Of a DNA stretch of 64,000 nt, positions 31,576 to 40,217 are shown in pieces (position 1 is the first letter of the stretch; each line of letters starts with the position of its first letter). This stretch comes from Thiocystis violascens (GTDB lineage Bacteria; Pseudomonadota; Gammaproteobacteria; Chromatiales; Chromatiaceae). A program made the position numbers and the translations under genes. Location of the stretch: NCBI GenBank assembly GCA_020721065.1, contig DYNM01000001.1, positions 62,001 to 126,000 of the forward strand. The letters are read 5' to 3'. Below the pieces are notes generated by a model. It was given only the letters and a program-made list of their open reading frames with translations. It searched no databases and was not told where the DNA came from.

Positions 31576-32022
31576 TTAATCATCTGAATTATCGGATGGA
31601 GATTGTAACTGAGCATTAGTACCTAAGTCTAGTACCGTTGGCACATCTGTTTGCGAATTACTTGATGAATCATTAACAACCACAGGAACATCATTTGTGG
31701 TTGTTGTCGTTTCAGATTTAACATCTGGCTGCTTAAAACTTTCGATTGTTTCCTTACTCAACTGCCCCATTAAGTCACTAGATACGTCGTTGCTTTGCGT
31801 CGCGTAATACGCAAGTGCCATGCTGGTTAAAAAAAACAACGTGGCCACAATAGCAGTGATGCGTGTCAAAAATGAACCGGTTCCTTGAGCACCAAAAACT
31901 GTTTGCGATGCACCACTTCCAAAAGCAGCCCCAGCATCTGCGCCTTTACCATGCTGAATTAGCACCAAGCCAATGAGACCAAGTGATAAAAAAACCTGAG
32001 CAACAGTTAAAATAGTTTGCAT
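31576..32022 (-). CDS. secG: Protein translocase subunit SecG
   Basis: SecG is an auxiliary subunit of the SecYEG translocon. It has two hydrophobic helices around the conserved VLIQHGKGADAGAAFGSGAS and SFLTRITAIVATLFFLTSMA. I start at ATG 32022 (QTILTVAQVFLSLGLIGL), giving 148 residues. The C-terminal 60 residues form a Ser/Thr/Asp-rich tail that is probably disordered and is variable in the family. The order tpiA-secG-tRNA-Leu-nuoA is widespread in gammaproteobacteria. Confidence 0.95.
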   Translation of the reverse strand: MQTILTVAQVFLSLGLIGLVLIQHGKGADAGAAFGSGASQTVFGAQGTGSFLTRITAIVATLFFLTSMALAYYATQSNDVSSDLMGQLSKETIESFKQPDVKSETTTTTNDVPVVVNDSSSNSQTDVPTVLDLGTNAQLQSPSDNSDD

Positions 32023-32050
32023 GAATGAATAGCCTGTGTAAGGTCTCAAA

Positions 32051-32815
32051 CTAGAGAACTACAGCATCTCCTGCCTGACAAATTGCTAAAAAATCTTTAA
32101 CAACTAAGGATGCGCCACCAACCAGCCCGCCATCAATATCTGGTTGAGACAACAGCTCTTTTGCGTTCGCAGCTTTCATGCTGCCGCCATATAAAATTCT
32201 AACTTTTTCAGCAACAACCTGATCGTGTTTAGCAAGCTGTTGACGAATGAAATAATGGACACTCTGTGCTTGCTCTGGCGTAGCAGTTTTACCGGTACCA
32301 ATTGCCCAAACTGGTTCATAGGCAATCTCAATGTGCTGGAATACTTCAATGCCAATTTGAGCAATTACATTGCCAATTTGCGTACCAATAACTACTTCAG
32401 TTTGTTCTTGTTCACGCTGTTGCAGCGTCTCACCAACGCACAATATAGGGGTGAGATGTTGTTTTATACAAGCGAGCAACTTTTCTGCAATAATTGAATC
32501 CGTCTCGCCATAATACTCGCGCCGTTCTGAATGCCCACAAATAACATAATGACACCCAAATTCTGCCAGCATTAGCGCCGATACTTCACCGGTATATGCA
32601 CCAACATCTTGCGTACATACATCCTGCGCCCCAAGTCGAACTGAGGAACCTGCCAAAAGTCTCTCACCGAGAGCAAGATACGGAAATGGTGGACAAACAG
32701 CGATTTCCGCCTTAGAAATTTCCACCGAACCGGCAACCAATCCAGACAACAGCGCCTCGGCGCTTGTCTTGGTACCGTTCATTTTCCAGTTTCCCGCGAT
32801 CAATGGCTGACGCAT
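32051..32815 (-). CDS. tpiA: Triosephosphate isomerase
   Basis: TpiA interconverts dihydroxyacetone phosphate and glyceraldehyde 3-phosphate. Catalytic Lys lies in AGNWKMNG, His in CGHSERREYYGETD, and Glu in AYEPVWAIGTGKTATPEQ. I use ATG at 32815 (RQPLIAGNWKMNG), giving the usual 254 residues. The track start at 32896 adds 27 residues absent from homologues and lies in the promoter region. Confidence 0.97.
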   Translation of the reverse strand: MRQPLIAGNWKMNGTKTSAEALLSGLVAGSVEISKAEIAVCPPFPYLALGERLLAGSSVRLGAQDVCTQDVGAYTGEVSALMLAEFGCHYVICGHSERREYYGETDSIIAEKLLACIKQHLTPILCVGETLQQREQEQTEVVIGTQIGNVIAQIGIEVFQHIEIAYEPVWAIGTGKTATPEQAQSVHYFIRQQLAKHDQVVAEKVRILYGGSMKAANAKELLSQPDIDGGLVGGASLVVKDFLAICQAGDAVVL

Positions 32816-32843
32816 AACGCAAACTCCGTGAAGTGAGGCGGCG

Positions 32844-32871
32844 ATCATAGCTATTTTTCCGTAGAATTCAA
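32844..32871 (-). promoter_or_regulatory. Candidate sigma-70 promoter for tpiA-secG-tRNA-Leu
   Basis: On the minus strand TTGAAT is followed after 16 bases by TATGAT, which ends about 28 bases before the tpiA ATG. Spacing and -10 quality are reasonable; the -35 is only moderate. Confidence 0.5.
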
Positions 32872-33000
32872 GCCAAACCCTGACACAAACGACCATCTCA
32901 ACAACTTTTAAGTGAATTAAGTAGCTGTAATTTTAATGAAAAACCGAACTAACCACATCGCTGTGATTTATAAATTTCGTTGTCTTGAGATTGATTGAAA

Positions 33001-33582
33001 ATGCTAAAAAGTAACTTTGCGGTATCCCGTTTCACACTCTTTTTGTGGGCATTTAGAGCAACATTTGCACTACTCATGATTGCGGTTATTACAGGTTGTG
33101 CGGTAGTGCCGCCAATAATGGTAGCGCAATCCGCAGTCAAAGCAACACAACTAATAGCAATGCCATCAATTCAGACTTCTGAGACAACGGCAGCAGCATC
33201 TTCAGAAACGACATCAAATCATAATATCCCACCTTGGGAAGACCCTGCTAATCCATTGCATCAACGCATCATTTATTTTGATACAGATAGTATTGAAGTG
33301 AAACCTGAATATCTAGCAACGATTAGTCTTCACGCCCATTATCTCGGTAATCATCCCACTCAACGTATTACCCTCGAAGGATACACGGATATGCAAGGAA
33401 CCCGTCATTATAATCTTGCGCTTGCCGATCAACGCACGAATGCTGTGCGCCAATTGATGCTTGCCGAAGGCGTATTGCCAGCGCAAATGACAACGCTTAG
33501 TTATGGTGAAGAACGCTCAATCAGTGCAGCATTTCGTGCTGCGGCAGAGCACACCAATCATTGCGTCATTATTAACTATTGA
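33001..33582 (+). CDS. pal: Peptidoglycan-associated lipoprotein, OmpA-like (Pal)
   Basis: Pal is an outer-membrane lipoprotein of the Tol-Pal system that binds peptidoglycan. It has a long signal region with lipobox VITGC, then a Ser/Thr-rich linker and an OmpA-like domain: IIYFDTDSIEVKPEY, EGYTDMQGTRHYNLALADQR and LSYGEERSISA. The usual C-terminal NRRVEI is altered to NHCVIINY. I use ATG at 33001 (193 residues); TTG 32995 is possible. cpoB follows after 9 bases, but tolQRAB are not upstream, where tpiA is divergent. Confidence 0.87.
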   Translation: MLKSNFAVSRFTLFLWAFRATFALLMIAVITGCAVVPPIMVAQSAVKATQLIAMPSIQTSETTAAASSETTSNHNIPPWEDPANPLHQRIIYFDTDSIEVKPEYLATISLHAHYLGNHPTQRITLEGYTDMQGTRHYNLALADQRTNAVRQLMLAEGVLPAQMTTLSYGEERSISAAFRAAAEHTNHCVIINY

Positions 33583-33591
33583 GGTACGGTT

Positions 33592-34389
33592 ATGAATACC
33601 AGTTTGGTCAGAAATTTACTATTGGTTAGCAGCTTATTTTTTGCATTTCAATTTGATTTGTGTGCGGCTGAAACTGGCTTTGATTCCAACCTTGAAGAAC
33701 GCATGGGAAGATTAGAACGCATTCTTAATAATCAAAGCGGCTCTGATTTAGTTTTAAAATTACAGCAATTACAAACTGAAATTCAGGAATTGCGTGGCTT
33801 ATTGGAAGCACAACAATTGGTTATTGCGAAACTCGAACGCTTACAACGCGATCAATACCTTGATATTGACTCCCGTTTAAGTGCCACGCCAGCAGTTACT
33901 GCTGCCGTTACTGAAGCCAGCTCTGCGAATGAACCCACTCCAGCATCGGCAACCACTGTACCTGCAAATAAAAGCGGAGTTCCGTCCTTGCCATTACCGG
34001 AAACATTGAATGGCAATGAACGAGAGGCGTATAGCGCCGCTTTCTCGTTATTAAAAGAGCGTCAATATGAACAAGCAAAAACTGCGTTTAGTGCATTACT
34101 GCAAAGCTACCCACAAGGCGAATTTACTGATAGCGCCCGTTATTGGCTGGGCGAGACCTATTATGTGCAACGCAATTATCCTGCTGCGCTCGAAGCCTTT
34201 CATCAGTTAATTCAAAACCATCCCAATAGCGCGAAAGTGGCAAGCGCCATGCTGCGTATTGGCTACATTCAATTTGATCAAAAGGCTTTTGAGCAAGCAA
34301 AAGCCTCTTTAGAACAGGTAATCGCAAGTTTTCCTAACAGCACCGAAGCGCGATTAGCACGCAGTCGTTTAGAGCGAATTAGCAACTAA
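33592..34389 (+). CDS. cpoB: Cell division coordinator CpoB (YbgF)
   Basis: CpoB is a periplasmic protein that links Tol-Pal with peptidoglycan synthesis at division. A signal peptide (about 1-24) is followed by an N-terminal coiled coil (MGRLERILNNQ through LQRDQYLDIDSRL), an Ala/Thr linker, then TPR-like repeats such as EREAYSAAFSLLKERQYEQA and DSARYWLGETYYVQRNYPAA. The length of 265 residues is normal. It ends the pal-cpoB pair, 3 bases before the convergent solute-binding gene. Confidence 0.92.
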   Translation: MNTSLVRNLLLVSSLFFAFQFDLCAAETGFDSNLEERMGRLERILNNQSGSDLVLKLQQLQTEIQELRGLLEAQQLVIAKLERLQRDQYLDIDSRLSATPAVTAAVTEASSANEPTPASATTVPANKSGVPSLPLPETLNGNEREAYSAAFSLLKERQYEQAKTAFSALLQSYPQGEFTDSARYWLGETYYVQRNYPAALEAFHQLIQNHPNSAKVASAMLRIGYIQFDQKAFEQAKASLEQVIASFPNSTEARLARSRLERISN

Positions 34390-34392
34390 TTT

Positions 34393-36549
34393 TTATAACG
34401 CAGTTGTTTTTTCTCGCCGCCAAATTAACCACCACGCTGGTAAAATAAGCAGCAATAACAGTAGACTACCAATCACCAGCGGCCATACGATTGGCTGATT
34501 CCAAGTATGGCGCAGGTGCTGGCGTTGCGCCGGATCAAGGCGGCGATATTTCAGCGTATTATTTGCCATTTGATTCGGAACGATATTCGCTAACCATTGA
34601 TGATGTAAGCTGAATGATTTAGGAAAAAATCCCCAAATCCATGGCGCGTCAATTCGTGCAATATCAATTAACTGGTCGATGATCGCTTGTCGTTCTGCGC
34701 CGTCATTCATAAACTTCATGGCTTCAAATAAACGATCAAATTCTGGATTAGAATAGTTCGCAACGTTTTCGCCTTGATGCGTTACTTTACTATTGCCGCC
34801 GTATAGCAAAAATAGAAAGTTTTCTGGATCGGGATAATCTGCATTCCAGCCCACCATAAATAATTGACCAGTGCCAGTGCGCAATTTGTCTTGAAAGCGA
34901 TTGTAATCAGTAGAACGAACGACCAATTCAATGCCTAATTTCGCAAATTGTTTCCGTATCCAATTCAATCGCGCACGGTCATCTGGTCCAGTCGCTACGG
35001 CTTCATAATTCAGCGTCAATGTCCGTCCCGTATCACGATCAATTCCATTGGGATAACCCGCTTGCGCCATCAATTCCTGCGCCGCCGTCAATGGTCGCCG
35101 CACGGCGCGACCGTCGCGCCATTCATACACCACCGGATTGATTCCCGCCGCGCCGTCTCGATACCCAAAAATCCCCGGCGGCAGCGGCCCGTGCGCGACC
35201 ACGCCGCGCCCGTTGGCAAAAATCGCAATAAATTCTTCGTAATCAACCGCAATTGAAATCGCCTGGCGCAGCCACCGTGCTCGCTGCGAAGTGCCGCCGA
35301 CAATTGGATCCAACATGTTGAATCCTAAATAATAATTTGCTGGTTCTACCGAGGTGAGCAACGTCATTCCTTGCTTGCGCATCGCGTCAGTCAGCAACGG
35401 CGTTCCATCAGTATCAAGCTGCACCGCTTGATCAAACGCATCAGAAGCGATGCCGGAGCTGTCGTAATAGCCCTGCAAAAATTTGTTCCAACGCGGAATG
35501 TCTTCTTTTTCAAGGCTATAAATGGCGCGATCCAGCAGCGGTAACGGTTTGCCAGCGTCGGCAAGAATGCCGCTTGCAGCGTCGCCCGGCATTCCGTCGG
35601 TCGGATAGCGTTCGAGATGAACATTGGGATTACGCGATAACACCATGCGCAGATTTGGATTGTTTTCACTCAACCAAAACGCGCCCGTGCCAATTGGATA
35701 CCAATCCAAACTGAGATTGCGTTCACTCATTCCCGGTTGGGCATAAAACGCCTCCGCTTCCCAAGGCATCGGTGCAAAAAACGGCATCGCCAGCCAATAC
35801 ACGAATTGCGGATATTTGCCATTGAGTTGAATACGAAAGCTGTAACGATCAATAGCAGTCACGCCCGCGAGCGCGGTTTGACGCAGTGCTGCGACCTGCG
35901 CTGGCGGTGTTGCTTGCGTCAGTGGCGTCAATTGCGCCGTCAACTCCGCAAATCCAACCAGATGCTGCGCCATCACGCCCGCAATCGGTGATTGCAACCA
36001 AGGTGCAGCGAGACGCTTGATTTGATAGACAAAATCATCAGCCGTCAGCTCGCGGGTGCCGGTCTCCGCAAAATCTGCCAATTGCTTGATGTCGGTCAAA
36101 TCAGCTTCCGTCAGCGCGTGATAGCGCAACTGACCATCTGTTGTCTGCGCCAGCGCCGGATGGGGCTGAAACTGAGTGCCGGGCTGAATCCGAATCACAT
36201 AATCGGCACGCGCAATGGTCGCTGCGGGCGCGTCATCGGGCAGCGGTTGTCCGGCAGCATCAAAATAGTGCGGCGTTGGCACCTCGGCAGCGGATAACGG
36301 AATCAGGCGATAAGGGCGTAATAAAAAGTGATATTGCAGCGGCGGCTCATAAATCTGCGCTAAAAAGGCGTATTCATTGGCGCTGTACGACCGCGCCGGG
36401 TCCAGATGTTTAGGGCGCTCATCAAAGGCGCTGTACAGCGTGTGCTGCGCACTGTCAGCAGTTGGATACGGATCATTCCACCGCGTGTCCTCGCAACCAC
36501 TCAGCGCCAGCGCCAACAGCCCCACCGTCAACCGCCATCTCGCATTCAT
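34393..36549 (-). CDS. ABC-type oligopeptide-binding lipoprotein, family 5, with C-terminal membrane helix
   Basis: This is a DppA/OppA-like solute-binding protein. From ATG 36549 the protein has a lipobox ALALSGC and then family 5 segments such as KHLDPARSYSANEYAFLAQI and LFMVGWNADYPDPENFLFLL. It is about 718 residues, longer than the usual 500-550. It ends in one hydrophobic helix (PLVIGSLLLLLLILPAWWLI) and a short basic tail, so it may be anchored at both ends. No permease or ATPase gene is adjacent. The last third of the coding region is AT-richer than the first two-thirds. The ligand is unknown; peptides are a guess from the family. Confidence 0.85.
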   Translation of the reverse strand: MNARWRLTVGLLALALSGCEDTRWNDPYPTADSAQHTLYSAFDERPKHLDPARSYSANEYAFLAQIYEPPLQYHFLLRPYRLIPLSAAEVPTPHYFDAAGQPLPDDAPAATIARADYVIRIQPGTQFQPHPALAQTTDGQLRYHALTEADLTDIKQLADFAETGTRELTADDFVYQIKRLAAPWLQSPIAGVMAQHLVGFAELTAQLTPLTQATPPAQVAALRQTALAGVTAIDRYSFRIQLNGKYPQFVYWLAMPFFAPMPWEAEAFYAQPGMSERNLSLDWYPIGTGAFWLSENNPNLRMVLSRNPNVHLERYPTDGMPGDAASGILADAGKPLPLLDRAIYSLEKEDIPRWNKFLQGYYDSSGIASDAFDQAVQLDTDGTPLLTDAMRKQGMTLLTSVEPANYYLGFNMLDPIVGGTSQRARWLRQAISIAVDYEEFIAIFANGRGVVAHGPLPPGIFGYRDGAAGINPVVYEWRDGRAVRRPLTAAQELMAQAGYPNGIDRDTGRTLTLNYEAVATGPDDRARLNWIRKQFAKLGIELVVRSTDYNRFQDKLRTGTGQLFMVGWNADYPDPENFLFLLYGGNSKVTHQGENVANYSNPEFDRLFEAMKFMNDGAERQAIIDQLIDIARIDAPWIWGFFPKSFSLHHQWLANIVPNQMANNTLKYRRLDPAQRQHLRHTWNQPIVWPLVIGSLLLLLLILPAWWLIWRREKTTAL

Positions 36550-36648
36550 TGCCTTTCGCCTGTCCACAAGTTTCGTTACTGTTAGCGCCCGCTCGCGGCG
36601 CGATTCGCAGCGAATTCTATTCTTAACCGCACGAGAGAGACGATCATC

Positions 36649-37425
36649 ATGGGCTTTTTAGACGGCAAAAAAATTCTGGTCACCGGCGTTGCCAGCAATC
36701 GCTCGATTGCGTGGGGTTGCGCGGAGGCGATGCACCACGCTGGCGCAGAGATTGCGCTGACTTACCAGAATGACAAATTGAAATCTCGCGTGGAGGAAAT
36801 GGCGAACAAATGCGGCTCGGACGTGGTGTTGCCGCTCGATGTCGGCAGCGATCAGGACATTGAAACTCTATTCAAAACGCTGGGCGAGCGTTGGGACGGC
36901 TTGGATGCAATCGTTCACTCCATCGCCTTTGCGCCGCGTGAGCAATTGGAAGGCGATTATGTGGACGCGGTGACGCGAGAAGGGTTTGCAGCCGCTCACG
37001 ATATCAGTGCTTACAGCTTTGCGGCGTTGGCAAAAGCCGGGCGAGCGTTAATGGCGGGTCGCAACGGCGCACTGGTCACGATGACGTATTTGGGTGCGGT
37101 GCGAGCGGTGCCGAATTACAACGTAATGGGTGTTGCCAAAGCGAGTTTGGAAGCCAATGTGCGCTATCTCGCCGCCTCGTTGGGACCGCACGGCACGCGG
37201 GTCAACGCAGTGTCGGCCGGACCGATTCGCACCTTGGCAGCGGCAGGGATTGCAGATTTTCGTGACATGCTAAAAAAAGTGGAAGACCGCACCCCGCTGC
37301 GGCGGAACGTGACGATTCAAGAAGTGGGCAATGCAGCAGCATTTCTGTGTTCTGACTTGGCATCTGGAATCACCGGCGACGTGCTTTACGTCGATACTGG
37401 TTATCACATTTTAGGTTTAGGTTAA
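36649..37425 (+). CDS. fabI: Enoyl-[acyl-carrier-protein] reductase [NADH]
   Basis: FabI reduces enoyl-ACP in the last step of fatty-acid elongation. The short-chain dehydrogenase variant motifs are visible: [20 protein letters not shown] at the cofactor site, [20 protein letters not shown] with the catalytic Tyr and Lys, and [17 protein letters not shown]. The length of 258 residues is normal. GAGAGA lies upstream of the ATG. It is a single gene, divergent from the solute-binding gene and convergent with ppiD. Confidence 0.96.
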   Translation: MGFLDGKKILVTGVASNRSIAWGCAEAMHHAGAEIALTYQNDKLKSRVEEMANKCGSDVVLPLDVGSDQDIETLFKTLGERWDGLDAIVHSIAFAPREQLEGDYVDAVTREGFAAAHDISAYSFAALAKAGRALMAGRNGALVTMTYLGAVRAVPNYNVMGVAKASLEANVRYLAASLGPHGTRVNAVSAGPIRTLAAAGIADFRDMLKKVEDRTPLRRNVTIQEVGNAAAFLCSDLASGITGDVLYVDTGYHILGLG

Positions 37426-37432
37426 ACGCAGC

Positions 37433-37461
37433 ACCAAACCGCAACGCGCTTGCGGTTTGGT
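37433..37461. terminator. Hairpin between convergent fabI and ppiD
   Basis: Twelve-base perfect arms ACCAAACCGCAA and TTGCGGTTTGGT enclose a 5-base loop. There is no clear T-run on either strand, but position and strength suggest a shared transcription end or RNA-stabilising stem. Confidence 0.6.
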
Positions 37462-37471
37462 CAGCGCGACG

Positions 37472-39385
37472 TTACAGCTCGTCAGCACCGCGCACCGGCG
37501 TCCGTTCGATGTCAGCGCGTCGCTCCATATCCCGCACCATCTGCGCATACGTTTGTCGCGCCAGCCCCGGCAACAATTGCGCCGCTTCCGGTGCGGTTTT
37601 CAGATCAACGTCAGCGGTCATCACGCCGTCTTCCACCCGCAACACCCGCACCAGCGCCACATCACCGGCTTCCAATTGCACCGTGTCAGCACTCACTTTA
37701 TTGGCGAGCGGCGCTGGCAACGTAAACGCCGTATCCAGCACTGCCGCCGGGACATTGTCCGCCTGCCGCGCCACCAATCCCGGCTCTTCCAATTTGACCG
37801 TGCCGAGCACCGTCGCCCAGTCCGCGCCTTCGCGTAACTTGGTCAGCGCCGCCGTTGCCGCCGCAGCAGTCGCAACTCCAGCAGCTTCGGCGTTGAGATC
37901 GGCGATGATCGCCTCACGCACTTCCGCCAACGGTTTGAGCGCCGCTGGACGATGTTCAACCACGCGCACCACGATGGCTTGCAACGCATCGCGCTCCGGC
38001 TCAATCAGCTCGCTGTTGCGCCCTTCGGTCAGCACTTCCTCACTAAACGCAGCCGCCAGCACCTTCGGCTGGTTCAAGATGCCGCTGCCATCGCTGCGAC
38101 TGATCCACTCGCTGTGCTGCACCGTCAAACCCAGCGCCGCTGCCGCCGGTTCGAGGCTGTCTGGCGTTTCATACGCGAGATTGGCGAGACGTTCACCGAG
38201 GTCATAAAACTGCGCTTCTGCCTTTTGCTTGGTGACTTCCGCCTGTAACTGCTCACGCACGGCTTCAAATGGTTTAGTCACGGCGGGCGTGATTTCGGTG
38301 ACGACGATCAGGTGATAACCAAATTCAGTGCGTACCGGCTCGCTCACGGTATTGAGCGGCAGCGCAAACGCAGCTTGTTCAAACGCAGGCACCATCATGC
38401 CTTTCTCAACGCTGCCAAGTGCGCCGCCAGCGGACGCGCTGCCGGGATCAGCCGACAACTGTTGTGCCAAGGCTGCGAAGGCTTCACCGGCTTGAATGCG
38501 AGCGCGAATGTCATTGATTTTGTTCAACACCTGCGCGGCAGTAGCGTCGTCGGCATCTTTGGGCAGCGTGAGCAACAAGTGGCTGATGTGACGGCGTTCT
38601 GGCGTGGTGAACTGCGCTGACGCAGCGGCATAACGCTGACGCAGTTCTTCGTCAGTGCTGACGTTATTTGCTGCCAAAGTGCTGGCATCAAGCAATAAAT
38701 AGTCGAGTTTGACCTGTTCTGGAATCTGAAACCGGGTGCTGTTGGCGTCATAAAACGCGGCGATGGCGGCGTCATCAGGTGGTGTGGTGACGGGGAAATC
38801 CGCCGCCCGAAACCGGGCATAAACCAGCTCGCGTTGTTGCTGGGCGAGGCGTTGCTGGTGTGCGAGTTCAGCGCGGGTGATGAATTCAGAGCCGGCGATG
38901 GCGCGAATCAATTGGGAGCTGGTGAGCTGCTGGCGCAACTGCGCTTCAAACAGCGCGGGCGTTAGACCTTGGAGCTGCAAGATGCGTTCATAAGTGTCGT
39001 GATCGAAACGACCGTCTTTATGAAAAGCGGTTTCGGCGAGCACTTGCATCTGCAGGTCTTGATCGGACACACGCAGCCCGAGGTCTTGCGTGACATTGAG
39101 CAACAACACTTCTTGAATCAGTGCATCAAGGACTTCGGCGCGGAGGTGTTGATCATTGAGGTTGCTTTCTGCGCCGAGGCGTTCGCGGAGTTCAAATTGG
39201 ACGTTTTGCACGCGGCGATCAAGGTCGCGGGTGGCGATTTCAACGCCGTTGACGGTGGCAGCGACGGGTTCGCCACTTTCGCCGAGATAGGACTGAATGC
39301 CCCACAAGGCGAAGGGTACGCTGATGAGGATGACGATAACCCAAGCAATCCAACCTTGAGCGCGTTCACGGATGGTCTGAAGCAT
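37472..39385 (-). CDS. ppiD: Periplasmic peptidyl-prolyl isomerase-like chaperone PpiD
   Basis: PpiD is an inner-membrane-anchored folding factor near the SecYEG exit. An N-terminal membrane helix (AWVIVILISVPFALWGIQSY) is followed by a SurA-like N domain and a parvulin domain (RHISHLLLTLPKDADDATAA ... GALGSVEKGMMVPAFEQAAF). I use ATG at 39385, giving 637 residues; the longer track ORF runs into the upstream terminator. The hupB-ppiD neighbourhood is conserved in gammaproteobacteria; here two tRNA genes lie between them. Confidence 0.94.
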   Translation of the reverse strand: MLQTIRERAQGWIAWVIVILISVPFALWGIQSYLGESGEPVAATVNGVEIATRDLDRRVQNVQFELRERLGAESNLNDQHLRAEVLDALIQEVLLLNVTQDLGLRVSDQDLQMQVLAETAFHKDGRFDHDTYERILQLQGLTPALFEAQLRQQLTSSQLIRAIAGSEFITRAELAHQQRLAQQQRELVYARFRAADFPVTTPPDDAAIAAFYDANSTRFQIPEQVKLDYLLLDASTLAANNVSTDEELRQRYAAASAQFTTPERRHISHLLLTLPKDADDATAAQVLNKINDIRARIQAGEAFAALAQQLSADPGSASAGGALGSVEKGMMVPAFEQAAFALPLNTVSEPVRTEFGYHLIVVTEITPAVTKPFEAVREQLQAEVTKQKAEAQFYDLGERLANLAYETPDSLEPAAAALGLTVQHSEWISRSDGSGILNQPKVLAAAFSEEVLTEGRNSELIEPERDALQAIVVRVVEHRPAALKPLAEVREAIIADLNAEAAGVATAAAATAALTKLREGADWATVLGTVKLEEPGLVARQADNVPAAVLDTAFTLPAPLANKVSADTVQLEAGDVALVRVLRVEDGVMTADVDLKTAPEAAQLLPGLARQTYAQMVRDMERRADIERTPVRGADEL

Positions 39386-39420
39386 AGTGGTGAGGAGCAG
39401 TGAGTGAGTGGAATTCAGAA

Positions 39421-39458
39421 AAAAAAACGGGATACCCAACTGGGTACCCCGTTTTTTA
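39421..39458 (-). terminator. Bidirectional rho-independent terminator after tRNA-Asp
   Basis: A-run, arms ACGGGATACCC and GGGTACCCCGT with one mismatch, a 4-base loop, and a T-run on both strands. On the minus strand it ends the hupB/tRNA-Val/tRNA-Asp transcript about 35 bases before ppiD. Confidence 0.88.
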
Positions 39459-39465
39459 CTTGATT

Positions 39466-39542
39466 TGGCGGAGCGGACGGGGCTCGAACCCGCGACCCCC
39501 GGCGTGACAGGCCGGTATTCTAACCAACTGAACTACCGCTCC
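39466..39542 (-). tRNA. tRNA-Asp (anticodon GTC)
   Basis: The 77-base gene has acceptor arms GGAGCGG and CCGCTCC, an encoded CCA, the D-arm segment TAGTTCAGTTGGTTAGAAT, the anticodon loop CTGTCAC with GTC, and the T-loop GTTCGAGCC. Confidence 0.96.
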
Positions 39543-39565
39543 AAAACTTTCCCTAACGATCTAAA

Positions 39566-39641
39566 TGGTGGGTGTTGTAGGGATCGAACCTACGACCCTC
39601 GCCTTGTAAGGGCGATGCTCTCCCAGCTGAGCTAAACACCC
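39566..39641 (-). tRNA. tRNA-Val (anticodon TAC)
   Basis: The 76-base gene has acceptor arms GGGTGTT and AACACCC, an encoded CCA, the anticodon loop CTTACAA with TAC, and the T-loop GTTCGATCC. It lies 23 bases upstream of tRNA-Asp and 19 bases after the hupB stop. Confidence 0.96.
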
Positions 39642-39660
39642 TCGAAATCAAAACAGGAGA

Positions 39661-39933
39661 CTATTGTACGGCATCTTTGAGGGCTTTACCAGCCTTAAAT
39701 GCAGGTGTCTTAGAAGCCTTGATACTAATGGATTCTCCGGTCTGTGGGTTACGTCCCATTCGCGCCGCCCGTTCCTTAACGGAAAAGGTTCCGAACCCAA
39801 TCAACGACACCGTGTCACCAGCTTTCAAGCAGGTGGTGATCTCATCAATCATCACATCCAAGGCACGCCCTGCGGCTGCCTTAGAGATGTCCGCCGCATC
39901 TGCCATTTTTTCGATGAGCTCCGACTTATTCAT
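39661..39933 (-). CDS. hupB: DNA-binding protein HU-beta
   Basis: HU is a nucleoid-associated protein that bends DNA as a dimer. The 90-residue protein starts [20 protein letters not shown] and has the DNA-binding arm [20 protein letters not shown] followed by the ...[11 protein letters not shown] end. The length is exact for the family. It is followed by tRNA-Val and tRNA-Asp on the same strand. Confidence 0.97.
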   Translation of the reverse strand: MNKSELIEKMADAADISKAAAGRALDVMIDEITTCLKAGDTVSLIGFGTFSVKERAARMGRNPQTGESISIKASKTPAFKAGKALKDAVQ

Positions 39934-40217
39934 AAATTGCCTTTCCCCTAAAGTTTAACGGCTGGCTAACTGTATCTGTTTTAGTCACATTTGACTTCCA
40001 ATCGCTTGCGTTGGACGCGCTGGAGTGAAAGCGGAAGGTCAGCGCCACACATGTGATCAACAGCATCCCTATGTGCCAACCTTCAATAAAACGAGTCAAG
40101 ACGCACATCATCGCGCATCCTGCAATTGACGGCGCATCCTAAGGCGGCGACCGCATTAGAGCAAGCAGCGTCTCGACCGCCACTTACCCCGCGCAGGAGC
40201 GACGCACCACAACCATG
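39934..40217. other. Intergenic region between recB end and hupB
   Basis: This 284-base region has no convincing ORF; the 61-aa frame at 39926-40111 overlaps the hupB start and lacks recognisable features. It must contain the hupB promoter. The 11-base word CGACCGCCACT occurs at 40174-40184 and again at 40222-40232 in the last codons of recB. No clear terminator for recB is seen. Confidence 0.6.

Noticed and set aside
31353-31619. Plus-strand ORF of 88 aa
   Set aside because: It runs antisense through the tRNA-Leu gene and its terminator.
39408-39635. Plus-strand ORF of 75 aa
   Set aside because: It is antisense to tRNA-Asp and tRNA-Val; such translations (RTGLEPATPGV-like) are a known annotation artefact.
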